Below, one piece after another: positions 35,547 to 45,027 of a DNA stretch of 64,000 nt; positions within the stretch are counted from its first letter, which is position 1, and each line of letters starts with the position of its first letter. The notes under the pieces were generated by a model. That model did not search any database. It saw only the letters and a list, made by a program, of their open reading frames with translations, and had not been told where the DNA came from. The position numbers and the translations under genes were made by a program. Location: positions 682,001 to 746,000 of the forward strand of contig NZ_UAUU01000011.1 of assembly GCF_900457465.1 (NCBI RefSeq), read 5' to 3'. The stretch comes from Sphingobacterium multivorum (lineage in GTDB: Bacteria > Bacteroidota > Bacteroidia > Sphingobacteriales > Sphingobacteriaceae).

Positions 35547-36894
35547 ATGCGGTTACAACACTTACTTTATTTGTCTCTTGGAGTTTTGAGTATCAGCAGT
35601 TGCGGAGTTACCAAAAACGCCCGACACCAAGAGATTCCCTTTGATGAAGGTATCAAAAAAATTAACCATGTGGTTGTTATTTATATGGAAAACCATAGTT
35701 TTGACAATCTTTATGGCGAATTCAAGGGAGCCAATGGCATAGATAATGTCAGAAAGGGTGATTTTTTACAGGTAGACGAGAATGGTGAAGCCTACCAATA
35801 CCTCCCCGAAATTCCACGTAACAATTCCTTTCCAACCAATCTACCCAATCAATTTTTTAATATAGACCAATATGTACCTTCGGATAAGGCGACGCCCGAT
35901 GTTACACATCGGTTTTATCATAATCAATTGCAGATCAATGGTGGAAAGATGGATAAATTTGCACTCTATAATGATTCCAAAGGTTTAGCGATGGGCTATT
36001 ACAATACAGAGAAGCTACCTTTGTATCCGTTTGCCAAAGCCTATACATTATGTGATAATTTCTTTCAGAGTGTATTCGGCGGATCCTATTTAAATCATAT
36101 TTATATGATTTCTGCGGCTATTCCTGTTTGGCCTGATGCACCAAGCTCATTGGTTGCTAAACTCGATGCAAATGGAAAGATGATTAAAGATGGTGTAGTT
36201 ACGCCAGATGGTTATGCAATCAATCATGTGCTTTCTCGCAACAAACCTTATCCCGCGAAATCTGATACTTCCAAATTATTACCTTCTCAGACTATGCCGA
36301 CCATTGGCGATCGCTTGACAGCGAAAAATGTAAGTTGGGCTTGGTATTCAGAAGGCTGGGATGACGCTGTGGCCGAACGTAAAAATAATTTTGCCTACAA
36401 TCATGAGCCTTTTTTATATTTTGCTAATTATGAGGATGGTAAGGAAGGACGACAACACATGAAGGATCAAAACGATTTTATCAAGGCCGCAAAAGAAGGA
36501 ACGCTTCCTAGTGTATCTTTTGTTAAACCAGGTGGGGGCAATGATGAGCATCCTGGAAGTTCGGCAGTCTATTCATCAGAACAACTTGCTGTTAATTTGA
36601 TCAATGCTGTATTGGAGGGACCGAATGCAAAAGATGCGTTGGTGATTTTGACCTACGATGAATTTGGTGGCTTTTTTTGACCATGTTAACCCACCCGTCG
36701 TTGACCGCTGGGGACCTGGTAGCCGAATCCCGGCAATTGTCATTGGACCATTTGCTAAGCGTGGTGTAGTGGATCATACGCCGTATGAGACAGTGAGCAT
36801 CCTTTCATTTATAGAAAAACGCTGGGGAATAGAGCCTCTTGCTGAAAGGGATAAAAAAGCAAATCCCTTTAGAAATGCGCTCGTTTTCAAATAG
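35547..36894 (+). pseudogene. Phosphoesterase family lipoprotein (phospholipase C/AcpA-type acid phosphatase), one frameshift
   Basis: The lipobox SISSC at residue 19 predicts a lipid anchor. The family motif INHVVVIYMENHSFDNLYGEFKGANG, a central SVFGGSYLNHIYMISA, VSFVKPGGGNDEHPGSS and TYDEFGGFFDHVNPP (metal-binding Asp, Glu and His) identify an alkaline-phosphatase-fold phosphoesterase, which hydrolyses phosphate esters or phospholipids. The frame breaks inside GGFF|DHVNPP, where the T run at 36672-36678 has seven rather than six bases. The repaired length is 448 residues. The di-heme peroxidase gene follows after 34 bases and is probably co-transcribed. Confidence 0.87.
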
Positions 36895-36928
36895 TCGGTT
36901 TTTATATCGAGAGATAGGAAATTGAACT

Positions 36929-38765
36929 ATGTGTAAAAAGGTTGTCGTTTTTATCTTATTGGTTGCAATAGTATTTACCCTCGGATTTACTACAGGGCAG
37001 CCTGTTTATACAAAACAAAAAGAAGGCAATGCCCGAGAGCATCTGATTCAGAAAGAAGTACTGGGTCAGATGCTTTCTTTTAAGACATATATCAAGGATA
37101 CGCTGCAGGCCGAAGTACAGAAAGGTACGGTGGATACGCTACGTCTCAGAAGAGCCTTTTTGACGACAAGGCTACTTTTTAAAAAGTTTGAATGGGCTTC
37201 GGAGTATTTTACTGCAGATCTATCCAGAAGGTTAAATGGACCTCCGGTGGAGGAAGTTGAAAATGCGGATTTGTTGGATCCCTCTTTGGCTAGAGGGGTG
37301 GAGCCTATTGGATTGCAGGTGATTGAAGAGCTTATCTATCCCACTTACGATAATAGCAATAGGCAAAAGCTAATTCGTGAAATCGAACATTTGATAACCA
37401 ATACGGATTATTTGATTTCCTATTTTGAAGATCATCAATTGGAGGATTGGCGCATTTTGGATGCTTCGAAACTTGAAGTATTTCGGATTATATCTTTGGG
37501 GATTACCGGATTTGATAATGCACTTTCTCGAAATAGTATGATCGAGTCTTCTATGGCGTTAGGCAGCCTACAACAAATTCTTTTGCAATATGAAGGTAGA
37601 AAAGAAACGCTAAGATTGATGCTTAAAGGGGCGATCAAATATTTGCAAACAACACGCGGAATTTGAATCGTTTGATAGAGCGCAATTCATTACCCAATTT
37701 GCCAACAACATCAGTACAGAGATAGCACAGTTGGAACGTAATCTGCCTGGCCCTAAAATCAGATACAATCGAATGCTTCGGCAAGACGTCAATACGATGT
37801 TTGATCTGAAATGCATTTAATGTAGATGCCTTTAGCCCGGGACCAAAATTTCACTTCAGCAATGAAAAGGCCGTACTGGGAGAAAAATTATTTTATGATG
37901 TTGCTTTGTCAGGAACACATACGAGAAGTTGCGCTTCATGCCATCATCCTGACCTTGCATTTACAGATGGGTTGAACTTGCAAGTGGACATTCATGGTTC
38001 GGGACGTTTGCTCAAACGTAATACGCCTACTTTGCTCAATGCGGCCTTACAGTCCAACTACTTCTATGATATGCGTTCGTTGACGCTGGGAAGATCAGAT
38101 ACACGATGTCATTGGTAATAAGCAGGAAATGGACGGCTCGGTAACTGATATCGTTCAATATGTTTCTTCGGATAAAATCTATCGGTCATTATTTAATAAA
38201 GCATTCAATACAGTGGATGGCCCAATCTCAGCAGAGCAGGTAAGCAATGCACTTGCTTCTTACATTCGTGGCCTGACCAAAAATCAATAGCCGATTTGAT
38301 GATTATATGCGTGGGGATAAGAACGCATTGTCCAAATCGGAAGTGAATGGGTTTAATTTATTTATGGGCAAGGGAAAATGTGCGACCTGTCATTTCCTGC
38401 CTTTATTCAACGGTGTTACACCGCCCAAATTTATTCAGAGCGAAGTCGAAGTCCTAGGAGTTCCAAAATCCATGAAAGATTCTGTGCTGGATTCGGATTT
38501 AGGCTACTATGATATCATTGGTGTTGATTCTTATAAATATGCTTTTAAAATACCTTCTGTCCGGAATGTAAAGAAAACTGCTCCCTATATGCACAATGGG
38601 ATCTATCGGACGTTGGATGAGGTCATGGAATTTTATAATAATGGGGGTGGGGCAGGATTGGGGATCAAATTATCCAATCAGACATTGTCAGATGAAAATT
38701 TGCATCTGAGTGAAAAGGAAATGAAAGATATTATTGCGTTTATGGAAAGTCTCGAAAGCCAATAA
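36929..38765 (+). pseudogene. Di-heme cytochrome-c peroxidase (MauG/CcpA family) with an N-terminal helical domain, four frameshifts
   Basis: The C-terminal 380 residues carry two c-type heme motifs, CASCH (at 37931-37945) and CATCH (near 38380), with KFHFSNEKAVLGEKLFYDVALSGTHTRS, MRSLTLEDQIHDVIGNKQEMDGS and APYMHNGIYRTLDEVMEFYNNGG, the bacterial cytochrome-c peroxidase/MauG layout. The N-terminal 240 residues form a signal or anchor plus an all-helical domain that I do not recognise. Four single extra bases break the frame: in the runs at 37647-37649, 37809-37811, 38088-38090 and 38279-38283. Removing them gives one 610-residue protein. It would act in the periplasm, reducing peroxide or oxidising a protein substrate. 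Confidence 0.82.
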
Positions 38766-38870
38766 AATGACTACGATTCAATATACGCATTCAAGATGGA
38801 AAAGCTATTATTTTTACCCTATCTTGGTTTGCCGGGATTAATCAACAGTCAAGTTAGTTAGCCTTACTGA

Positions 38871-39383
38871 CTATAGGAATAAACTATAATACATGGAGTA
38901 ACCAGTTGTTCCGTCGAGCCATTGCACAAGTTCTTTATGACTATAATGAAAACCGGCTTTTTGGATAGCGGCTTTCGAAATCATATTTATTTCACGATGG
39001 CTTATCGTCAGTTTTCTTAATTGATTCTCGGTGGCCCACGCCATTCTTATTTTATACAAAAGACTCGATAGACCTAATTTTCTGTACAGCGGCTGTATGA
39101 AGGACTGACCAAAGTAGGCCTCTTCTTTATTTAACAGCAGCATGCTGGTTATCCCAATCATTTTTTCATTTTCGAAAAGACCAAAAACAATGCGTGGGTA
39201 TCTTATGCATTCTGCCCAATCCAAGTCAGATAGTTCTATTTCAGGAGGAGTGCTCCGTCTAAAAAGTGTAGGTTCGGTTTGAATTGACTCGATACGCATC
39301 GCTTTGTAAAGTGGAGATTCGTTCTCTGCAAGCTGACGGATATGGAATGAACCTGATTGAAATGCTAAAACGCGCTCTGACAT
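38871..39383 (-). CDS. GNAT family N-acetyltransferase
   Basis: A 170-residue acetyltransferase resembling the GNAT at 14444-14938 in its start (FHIRQLAENESPLYKAMRIESIQTEPTLFRR) and acetyl-CoA region (FIQPLYRKLGLSSLLYKIRMAWATENQLRKLTISHREINMISKAAIQKAGFHYSH). The loop reads RKLGLS in place of the usual R/Q-x-x-G-x-G/A, so CoA binding may be weaker. The substrate is unknown. It converges on the peroxidase gene. Confidence 0.82.
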   Translation of the reverse strand: MSERVLAFQSGSFHIRQLAENESPLYKAMRIESIQTEPTLFRRSTPPEIELSDLDWAECIRYPRIVFGLFENEKMIGITSMLLLNKEEAYFGQSFIQPLYRKLGLSSLLYKIRMAWATENQLRKLTISHREINMISKAAIQKAGFHYSHKELVQWLDGTTGYSMYYSLFL

Positions 39384-39688
39384 AACGTAATTAATGCTGT
39401 CTTAATGATTATTTCTAATACTATAACGCGAAAGTATGTATTATTATTTATACTTCAAATGTGGTATAGCATTCCTTCTCAATTGCTGATTCCCGATGAT
39501 TATGGCGCGACAACTACGACTATATATGCCTGCAATTGAGCAAGCCGCAATTGTATTAAAGCAACACATGATCCTATTCGTTTCAATGTGGCCTTATGCG
39601 CAATTAGGACATCAAAATATAAGTTTCACGAGTAGCATTTCCGTATTGGTGCTAAAATATGTAAAAGTGCTGAATTATAAGATTAGAA
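39384..39688. other. 305-bp intergenic region
   Basis: I see no convincing gene. A forward open frame from 39496 begins inside it but runs over the response regulator on the other strand and has no family character. A short perfect dyad GAACTAC/GTAGTTC (39686-39700) overlaps the regulator stop codon and may help end transcription. Confidence 0.5.
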
Positions 39689-40048
39689 CTACAGTAGTTC
39701 GGCTATTCTATTTTCTAAGTCTTCTAAATCAAAGGGCTTGGCGAGATAGCTGTCTGCTCCAGCTTGCTGGGCTAGTGTTTCGATATCGGTATTAGCGGAT
39801 AGATAGATGACAGGGATATTGCAATATAGGGGATGATTTTTGAGCAACCGTGTGGCTTCTACACCGCCTATTTTGGGTATCCAGTTGTCCATCAAAATTA
39901 AATCAGGATGTACCTCTTCTACTTTTTCGATAATATCATGAGACGTTTCAGAGACCGCCATATTATAGCCATTTGTTTCGAGGATTATAGTACATATTTC
40001 AAGGACATGTTTATCATCGTCCAACATAAGTATTGTTTTGTTTGACAT
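39689..40048 (-). CDS. Stand-alone response regulator receiver protein (CheY-like)
   Basis: A single receiver domain of 119 residues with no output domain: ILMLDDDKHVLEI (acidic pocket), LILMDNWIP (phospho-acceptor Asp), VIYLSANT (Ser/Thr position) and SYLAKPFDLEDLE (Lys). It probably relays phosphate from a kinase elsewhere. The gene is divergent from a NIPSNAP protein gene. Confidence 0.92.
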   Translation of the reverse strand: MSNKTILMLDDDKHVLEICTIILETNGYNMAVSETSHDIIEKVEEVHPDLILMDNWIPKIGGVEATRLLKNHPLYCNIPVIYLSANTDIETLAQQAGADSYLAKPFDLEDLENRIAELL

Positions 40049-40192
40049 GTTGCAGCTTTAAAAAAGGTGGAGCTAAATTAAATAAAAAGCTATTGCGAGA
40101 ATAAGGTTAAAATACCGATTCTAATAAGTATAAACCCGTATTTTCGATATATAAAGATGAAAAAGGGAGTTAATTTGCTGGGTTAGTCTAAT

Positions 40193-40222
40193 TTTGAACT
40201 TTCAAAAATAGTATTATCTTTA
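40193..40222 (+). promoter_or_regulatory. Candidate promoter of the NIPSNAP gene
   Basis: TTTG (40193-40196) and TATCTTTA (40215-40222, seven of eight matches) are 18 bases apart, close to the Bacteroidota spacing. The predicted start is about 30 bases before the ATG at 40259. Confidence 0.45.
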
Positions 40223-40258
40223 TTTTTTAATTAATATCCAATGTTGTCCTGAATTCTA

Positions 40259-41050
40259 ATGAAAAAATACATTTTTATTCCCAATTGGCATTTCATATTG
40301 CCGCTATTATTTATCATGGCAGGAAATTGCCTGTTCGCTTTTGAGAAATCGAAACAAGCGTATTTTCAATTGAAAGTATATCATTATGAGAACGATGAGC
40401 AGGAGAAAGTCATTGATCAGTATCTTGAATCGGCGTATTTGCCGGCATTGCATCAATTGGGATTTAAAGAGGTCGGGGTATTTAAGCCCTTAGAAAATGC
40501 TACTGATCAAGATAGATTGGTTTATGTGTTCATCAGTGCTGCAGACTTCAGTTTGCTGGTTAATTTGGATCAGCGGCTTGCCAAAGATCAGAAATACCTG
40601 GAGGCTGGAAAGGCTTATATCGAGGCAGGTTATAGTAATCCTCCTTTCAAAAGGTTGGAGACAATATGGATGAAAGCATTTGAAGGAATGCCCAAATCGG
40701 CGCTTCCTAAATTATCTGCTGAAAAAAATAAACGCATTTATGAACTACGCAGTTATGAGGCCGCAACCGAGCAGCTTTCTGCAAATAAGATAGCGATGTT
40801 TAACAATGGAGAGATCGATATTTTCAAAAAACTGAATTTTAATGCTGTTTTTTATGGACAGGTGATTGCTGGTAGCACAATGCCCAACCTGATGTATCTG
40901 ACGGCATTTGAGAACATGGAAGATCGGAATATACATTGGAAAGATTTTGGACCTTTATACAAACCAATGCAGGATTTACCGCAATATCAGAATAACGTTT
41001 CCAAAAGTATAAAAGTACTGTTATATCCCACTGCATATTCTGATATTTAG
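40259..41050 (+). CDS. Secreted NIPSNAP family protein
   Basis: A signal peptide (residues 1-27, ending CLFAF) is followed by two NIPSNAP-type ferredoxin-like domains: FQLKVYHYENDEQEKVIDQYLESAYLPALHQLGFKEVGVFKPL and RIYELRSYEAATEQLSANKIAMFNNGEIDIFKKLNFNAVFYGQVIAGSTMPNLMYLTAFENMEDRNIHW. Length is 263 residues. Bacterial NIPSNAP proteins have no settled function; export from the cytoplasm is clear from the N terminus. It has its own promoter candidate. Confidence 0.9.
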   Translation: MKKYIFIPNWHFILPLLFIMAGNCLFAFEKSKQAYFQLKVYHYENDEQEKVIDQYLESAYLPALHQLGFKEVGVFKPLENATDQDRLVYVFISAADFSLLVNLDQRLAKDQKYLEAGKAYIEAGYSNPPFKRLETIWMKAFEGMPKSALPKLSAEKNKRIYELRSYEAATEQLSANKIAMFNNGEIDIFKKLNFNAVFYGQVIAGSTMPNLMYLTAFENMEDRNIHWKDFGPLYKPMQDLPQYQNNVSKSIKVLLYPTAYSDI

Positions 41051-41063
41051 TGGTTGAACTTGT

Positions 41064-41465
41064 TTATCTTCTCCTAACAAACAAATTGAATTTTTTGCAC
41101 CAGTCAAAAAAGCTGGCTAACGCCTGTTTGTCCAATTTTTCAAAACTGTAAATCTTATGGGGATAGGGAAGGGCATTCGTATAAATGCCGGTATTTGCTA
41201 ATATTAGCATCGGATTGCTGTTATTAATTTTGTCAAAATATTTGCCTAGGATGGTGTAGTGTGTTTTAAATAAGGATTCAACAGTTTCGTTATTAGGGAC
41301 TAATGAAATGGTGTAATCGTAGTCATCATGTTGCATTTTTTCACAGTCGCATATCCTGTTTTTTCCTAAAGCAACTTCATTTCCACTGTCCCAAAGAAAA
41401 TTTGCGACTTCAAAAAATAAATCGTTTTTGATATGCCCGACGGGCTCCGCGATAAAATATCTCAT
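41064..41465 (-). CDS. Protein of unknown function
   Basis: A 133-residue soluble protein (MRYFIAEPVGHIKNDLFFEVANFLWDSGNEVAL, YTISLVPNNETVESLFKTHYTILGKYFDKINNSNPMLILANTGIYTNALPYPHKIYSFEKL). There is no signal peptide or membrane segment. I do not recognise the family. It ends 13 bases from the convergent NIPSNAP stop. Confidence 0.65.
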   Translation of the reverse strand: MRYFIAEPVGHIKNDLFFEVANFLWDSGNEVALGKNRICDCEKMQHDDYDYTISLVPNNETVESLFKTHYTILGKYFDKINNSNPMLILANTGIYTNALPYPHKIYSFEKLDKQALASFFDWCKKFNLFVRRR

Positions 41466-41655
41466 TCCTTTTCTCTTTTATTTGTGGTGTTCTTCTTGAT
41501 ATTTAATGGACTACAATCTCCTTTCTGTCGGATTTAGATAATCATTAAAGACGCTGTTCGAGTTGTCGCTAACGACGGGCTGAACCAAGCTTTCTAACAC
41601 AAAGAAATACCAATTCGCTCTAGTTTAAAAGAGATAAAAAGTGGTAAATATTGGA

Positions 41656-42537
41656 CTATTCAAGGTTCCTATTTCGAAAGGTAAGAGCTGTCATACTGGT
41701 TACTTTTGAAAATAGACGTGAAAAATATGGATAGTCGTCATAACCTAGCTCTACTGCAATTTCTTTTACAGATTTATTTGAATGGTAGAGCAAACGTTTT
41801 GCTTCTAATACAACGCGTTGCTGAATATGATAAGTAACGGGTTTTCCGGTTGTTTTTTTGAGACATTCATTGAGATAGGCCGTTGATATTTTCATTTTCT
41901 CTGCATATACTCTAGGCTGTTTAATGTCAATAAAATCTTTATCTAACAGTGAACTGAACTGTTTGCTGATCAGTTCGAATCTAGACTGTGCATCACTTTT
42001 AGCTGATTGGATTAAATACTGCGAGATAATAAGTGCCGCGATGGTATTGCAGCTATCTTTCATTAGTGCAGTATATAGTTTTTCATGTCTTCTTTCGTTG
42101 ATTTTTAAACAGGTGTCTACAGTCTGGGATAAGACCGCCATTGTATCCTGATCGATTTCGATGGGAGCAATCGTCGTAATATCCTTTAGCGCGTTTACGT
42201 AGTCTGAGTTTAGGTTTTCTACACTGATCATTAAGACACTAAAAGCGCTGTAATCCATAGCTAAACCCCGATGTACTTGGTAAGGCTGGATGATCATTAC
42301 GGCGGAGGAGCCTAATTGATAGCGCTGAAAATCTACTTCAAATATTCCATTTCCCTCTTCAAGAATAAAAAACAAGTAGAAATCATCACGATGTGCCTGA
42401 CTTATCTTAGCTAACTCTAAATTTCTGACAGCATTCCTTTTTATAGCCATTCCCGAATTAAACTCATTAGGAAATGAATTTAATGGGATGGTATTATTTT
42501 TTTTGAGGCTGACGGATTCACGCTCAAATTTAAACAT
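41656..42537 (-). CDS. AraC family transcriptional regulator
   Basis: An N-terminal cupin-like sensor domain (FYLFFILEEGNGIFEVDFQRYQLGSSAVMIIQPYQVHRGLA) is followed by a C-terminal pair of helix-turn-helix motifs (VYAEKMKISTAYLNECLKKTTGKPVTYHIQQRVVLEAKRLLYHSNKSVKEIAVELGYDDYPYFSRLFSKVTSMTALTFR). Length is 293 residues. The start overlaps the stop of an upstream unknown gene by eight bases, so the two are translated from one transcript. The ligand is unknown. Confidence 0.92.
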   Translation of the reverse strand: MFKFERESVSLKKNNTIPLNSFPNEFNSGMAIKRNAVRNLELAKISQAHRDDFYLFFILEEGNGIFEVDFQRYQLGSSAVMIIQPYQVHRGLAMDYSAFSVLMISVENLNSDYVNALKDITTIAPIEIDQDTMAVLSQTVDTCLKINERRHEKLYTALMKDSCNTIAALIISQYLIQSAKSDAQSRFELISKQFSSLLDKDFIDIKQPRVYAEKMKISTAYLNECLKKTTGKPVTYHIQQRVVLEAKRLLYHSNKSVKEIAVELGYDDYPYFSRLFSKVTSMTALTFRNRNLE

Positions 42538-43087
42538 TTGTCAAGATACTAATGATGTTTTTTCTATATCCGGGGTCTTTTTCTCGAAGTTCGAGAATAT
42601 TGTGTTTTAAATCGATGTTGACATACCATTCCGCGTAATGATGTTTTTCATTTCCGTCGTCAAAGAAAACTTTAGCTTTAATATATTCTTCATCAAAATA
42701 TTCCGGGTGCCCACTGACGATAAAGGCGGTCGATCCAATATTATCGTGCATTTTAAAGGATGTACCATCAATTTTAAAGAGGCTATTTAAGGCTTTGGTA
42801 AAATTGTCACTTAATTTGCCAATCGAATAGAAATTGATCCCTTCGCGATAAAACCTTTGTTTATCGACTTCGGTATCGACAATGCCCAATTTCATGTCGG
42901 GACGAAAGGCGATTGCCAAACCAACTATCTCTCTACCCCAAAGCCCCTTAGCTTGGACAATATGATGTTCGTCGTCATCTTTCCAGTATTTTGTGACGGT
43001 CAGCTGTAAATCTACAAAATCATCGTCTTCACTAACGTCAATCTGTCTCAAATTACTTTGTCCTTTCAAGAAATTCAAAAAGCGCAT
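42530..43087 (-). CDS. Protein of unknown function coupled to an AraC regulator
   Basis: A soluble 185-residue protein with no signal (MRFLNFLKGQSNLRQIDVSEDDDFVDLQLTVTKYW, VQAKGLWGREIVGLAIAFRPDMKLGIVDTEVDKQRFYREGINFYSIGKLSDNF, YAEWYVNIDLKHNILELREKDPGYRKNII). I do not recognise the family. Its stop overlaps the AraC start by eight bases, which suggests a functional link such as effector sensing or modulation. Confidence 0.65.
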   Translation of the reverse strand: MRFLNFLKGQSNLRQIDVSEDDDFVDLQLTVTKYWKDDDEHHIVQAKGLWGREIVGLAIAFRPDMKLGIVDTEVDKQRFYREGINFYSIGKLSDNFTKALNSLFKIDGTSFKMHDNIGSTAFIVSGHPEYFDEEYIKAKVFFDDGNEKHHYAEWYVNIDLKHNILELREKDPGYRKNIISILTNV

Positions 43088-43255
43088 AATTATCCTGTTA
43101 ATTTGGTGTTAAGCTCCATGGCGTAGTTATGATACCAGAAGATATACGATAAGTATCATTTGCGCTGGAAGCCTTTGGCTATTGAATTAAATATACTATT
43201 TTTTTTAATAAAAAAATAGACTGGAATTAGCTTAATCGCTTAAAAAATGATTTAT

Positions 43256-44794
43256 TTACAAAGGAAGTTTCTTCGCTGTTTTTTCTGATGCGATCTCTTT
43301 GGAGATACGTTCATTGATATTGATTTTTGCATGAATAAAAGTGAAGATTACTGTGCCATATTCCCTGGCGTAGCTATTTGTAATGGAGTCGGCCAATATT
43401 GATTTGCCGAAGAAAGGACTTGTTATTGCTAGTTCTCTTTCTCGTTCCCAGCGATCTTTAATTCGAATAACATTGCGGTATGGTTTATTCAAATCAAACC
43501 AATTGATGTAGTCAGCATTGAATGAAACAGCCTTAATTCCGCGTTTGGAATAGTAGTTTATGGCGCCGGCCTGCCCATAGTTGTCGCAAAGTACAAGGGT
43601 ATTTTCCGATCTAGGTATTTGGTCATAGAGGCTATCGACTTTGCGTGCAAGTTCTTGCCATCCCAACATATCCGCAAAATCTTGCGGGAGCGGATGCTCT
43701 TTACCGTCCTCCCAGGTCAACATACCATACTTTCTGTATTTATCGGGATGGTTCACAAAATATGCCGGATTTCTATTGGGAAATGCAATATTATAGACCG
43801 GAAGAAATAGGATCGCAGTTAAAGCGATCAAAATAGGTTTTAAAATCTGACCGGTTTTATTTTCCAAAAGTGATGAAATATAAACTGCGCCAAAAGCAAA
43901 ATATATAGGGTAAAGACCTATTGCATAATAATCTTTCGCTCTTAGAAATAAGAAGATTCCAAGGGTGATAAAGAATGAGTAGAAGAACAGACGATATGTT
44001 TTAAATGCAGGATGTTTCAGCAGTGCATATAATCCAAAAATGAGGACGGGAAAGGTCCCGAAAAAAAACAAAAATTGAGAACGTATGAAGCTCCATTGGT
44101 TAACATGGACAAGTTGCGTATCTTGAAGTTCTTTGAAATGAACAAATACAGGAAAGTTATTTTTGTATTGCCATATTATATTGGGAAGGATAATTAGTAT
44201 GGCGATGAGTATTCCGTAATATAGCTTTTTTTCTGTAAATATTTTTCGCTCCGGAACCAATGCGACTGCGGGGATCAAACCCAAGATCAGAAATACGATG
44301 TTATATTTATTTAGAAATCCAAGCGCAAAAACAATAGCCATATAAAATAACCACTTGGATTGTCTGTTGTTTAAATATTTTATTATACAGTAATATATGG
44401 AGGTCCAACATAAGACATCAAATGAATTAGGTTGATATAAACCATTCAAACGGAATAGTACAGAAAACATAATACAACAGCTTCCAAAGAACTGTGCAAA
44501 TAGATTTCCTTTCAGCGATTCTATTGTTTTCCAAACGATAAGAATCGTTAAGGCTCCGAAAAGTGCCGGGAAAAACTTGATCCAAAAGACAGAATTGCCC
44601 AGTATTTTGATGAGATAGGAAATCCACGATGTTAATGGTGGTACGGAAAGGTAGCCCCAAGCTAAATGGTTTGCTTGATCTATATGTAAGAATTCATCGC
44701 GCTGCAATTCGTAGGTTGGGCTAATCAACTGGTATTGCATAATGAATTTAAAAATGATTAGGCTTATTAGGATAATTCGGTTTTTGAGTGCCAT
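43256..44794 (-). CDS. Polytopic glycosyltransferase, family 39 (ArnT/PMT-like)
   Basis: A membrane glycosyltransferase of the dolichyl-phosphate-mannose/ArnT superfamily with about eleven helices. The first periplasmic loop has the acidic catalytic pattern YELQRDEFLHIDQANHLAWGYLSVPPLTSW. A soluble C-terminal part (TLVLCDNYGQAGAINYYSKRG, VIRIKDRWERERELAITSPFFG) follows the helices. Length is 512 residues. It would transfer a sugar from a polyprenyl phosphate donor to lipid or protein. No other surface-polysaccharide genes lie nearby. Confidence 0.88.
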   Translation of the reverse strand: MALKNRIILISLIIFKFIMQYQLISPTYELQRDEFLHIDQANHLAWGYLSVPPLTSWISYLIKILGNSVFWIKFFPALFGALTILIVWKTIESLKGNLFAQFFGSCCIMFSVLFRLNGLYQPNSFDVLCWTSIYYCIIKYLNNRQSKWLFYMAIVFALGFLNKYNIVFLILGLIPAVALVPERKIFTEKKLYYGILIAILIILPNIIWQYKNNFPVFVHFKELQDTQLVHVNQWSFIRSQFLFFFGTFPVLIFGLYALLKHPAFKTYRLFFYSFFITLGIFLFLRAKDYYAIGLYPIYFAFGAVYISSLLENKTGQILKPILIALTAILFLPVYNIAFPNRNPAYFVNHPDKYRKYGMLTWEDGKEHPLPQDFADMLGWQELARKVDSLYDQIPRSENTLVLCDNYGQAGAINYYSKRGIKAVSFNADYINWFDLNKPYRNVIRIKDRWERERELAITSPFFGKSILADSITNSYAREYGTVIFTFIHAKININERISKEIASEKTAKKLPL

Positions 44795-45027
44795 CTGAAT
44801 CTATGTTTATGGATGTCCTCCACCAATTTACGATTAAAATAGATTCTAAACTTTGTTTTTTAATAGAATCGATTGTTTCAGCTAATTTGGGCAGACAGCT
44901 AGCCCACTGTTTTGTCTAAATAAAGGAAATCATCACAAAATTTTTTTGAAAACGTAAGACTAAGAATCCCCAAGAAAGCAAACGATAGATCGGCATAAAA
45001 TGTTATTTTCGTGTAAACCAACAAAAC

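Noticed and set aside
37647..38283. Programmed ribosomal frameshifting in the peroxidase gene
   Set aside because: Four shifts in one gene, all undone by removing a single base from short runs and with no slippery heptamer plus structure, fit sequence error better than recoding.
39496..39795. Forward open frame of 99 codons
   Set aside because: It overlaps the well-supported response regulator on the other strand for a third of its length, has no family character, and its first part is compositionally random.
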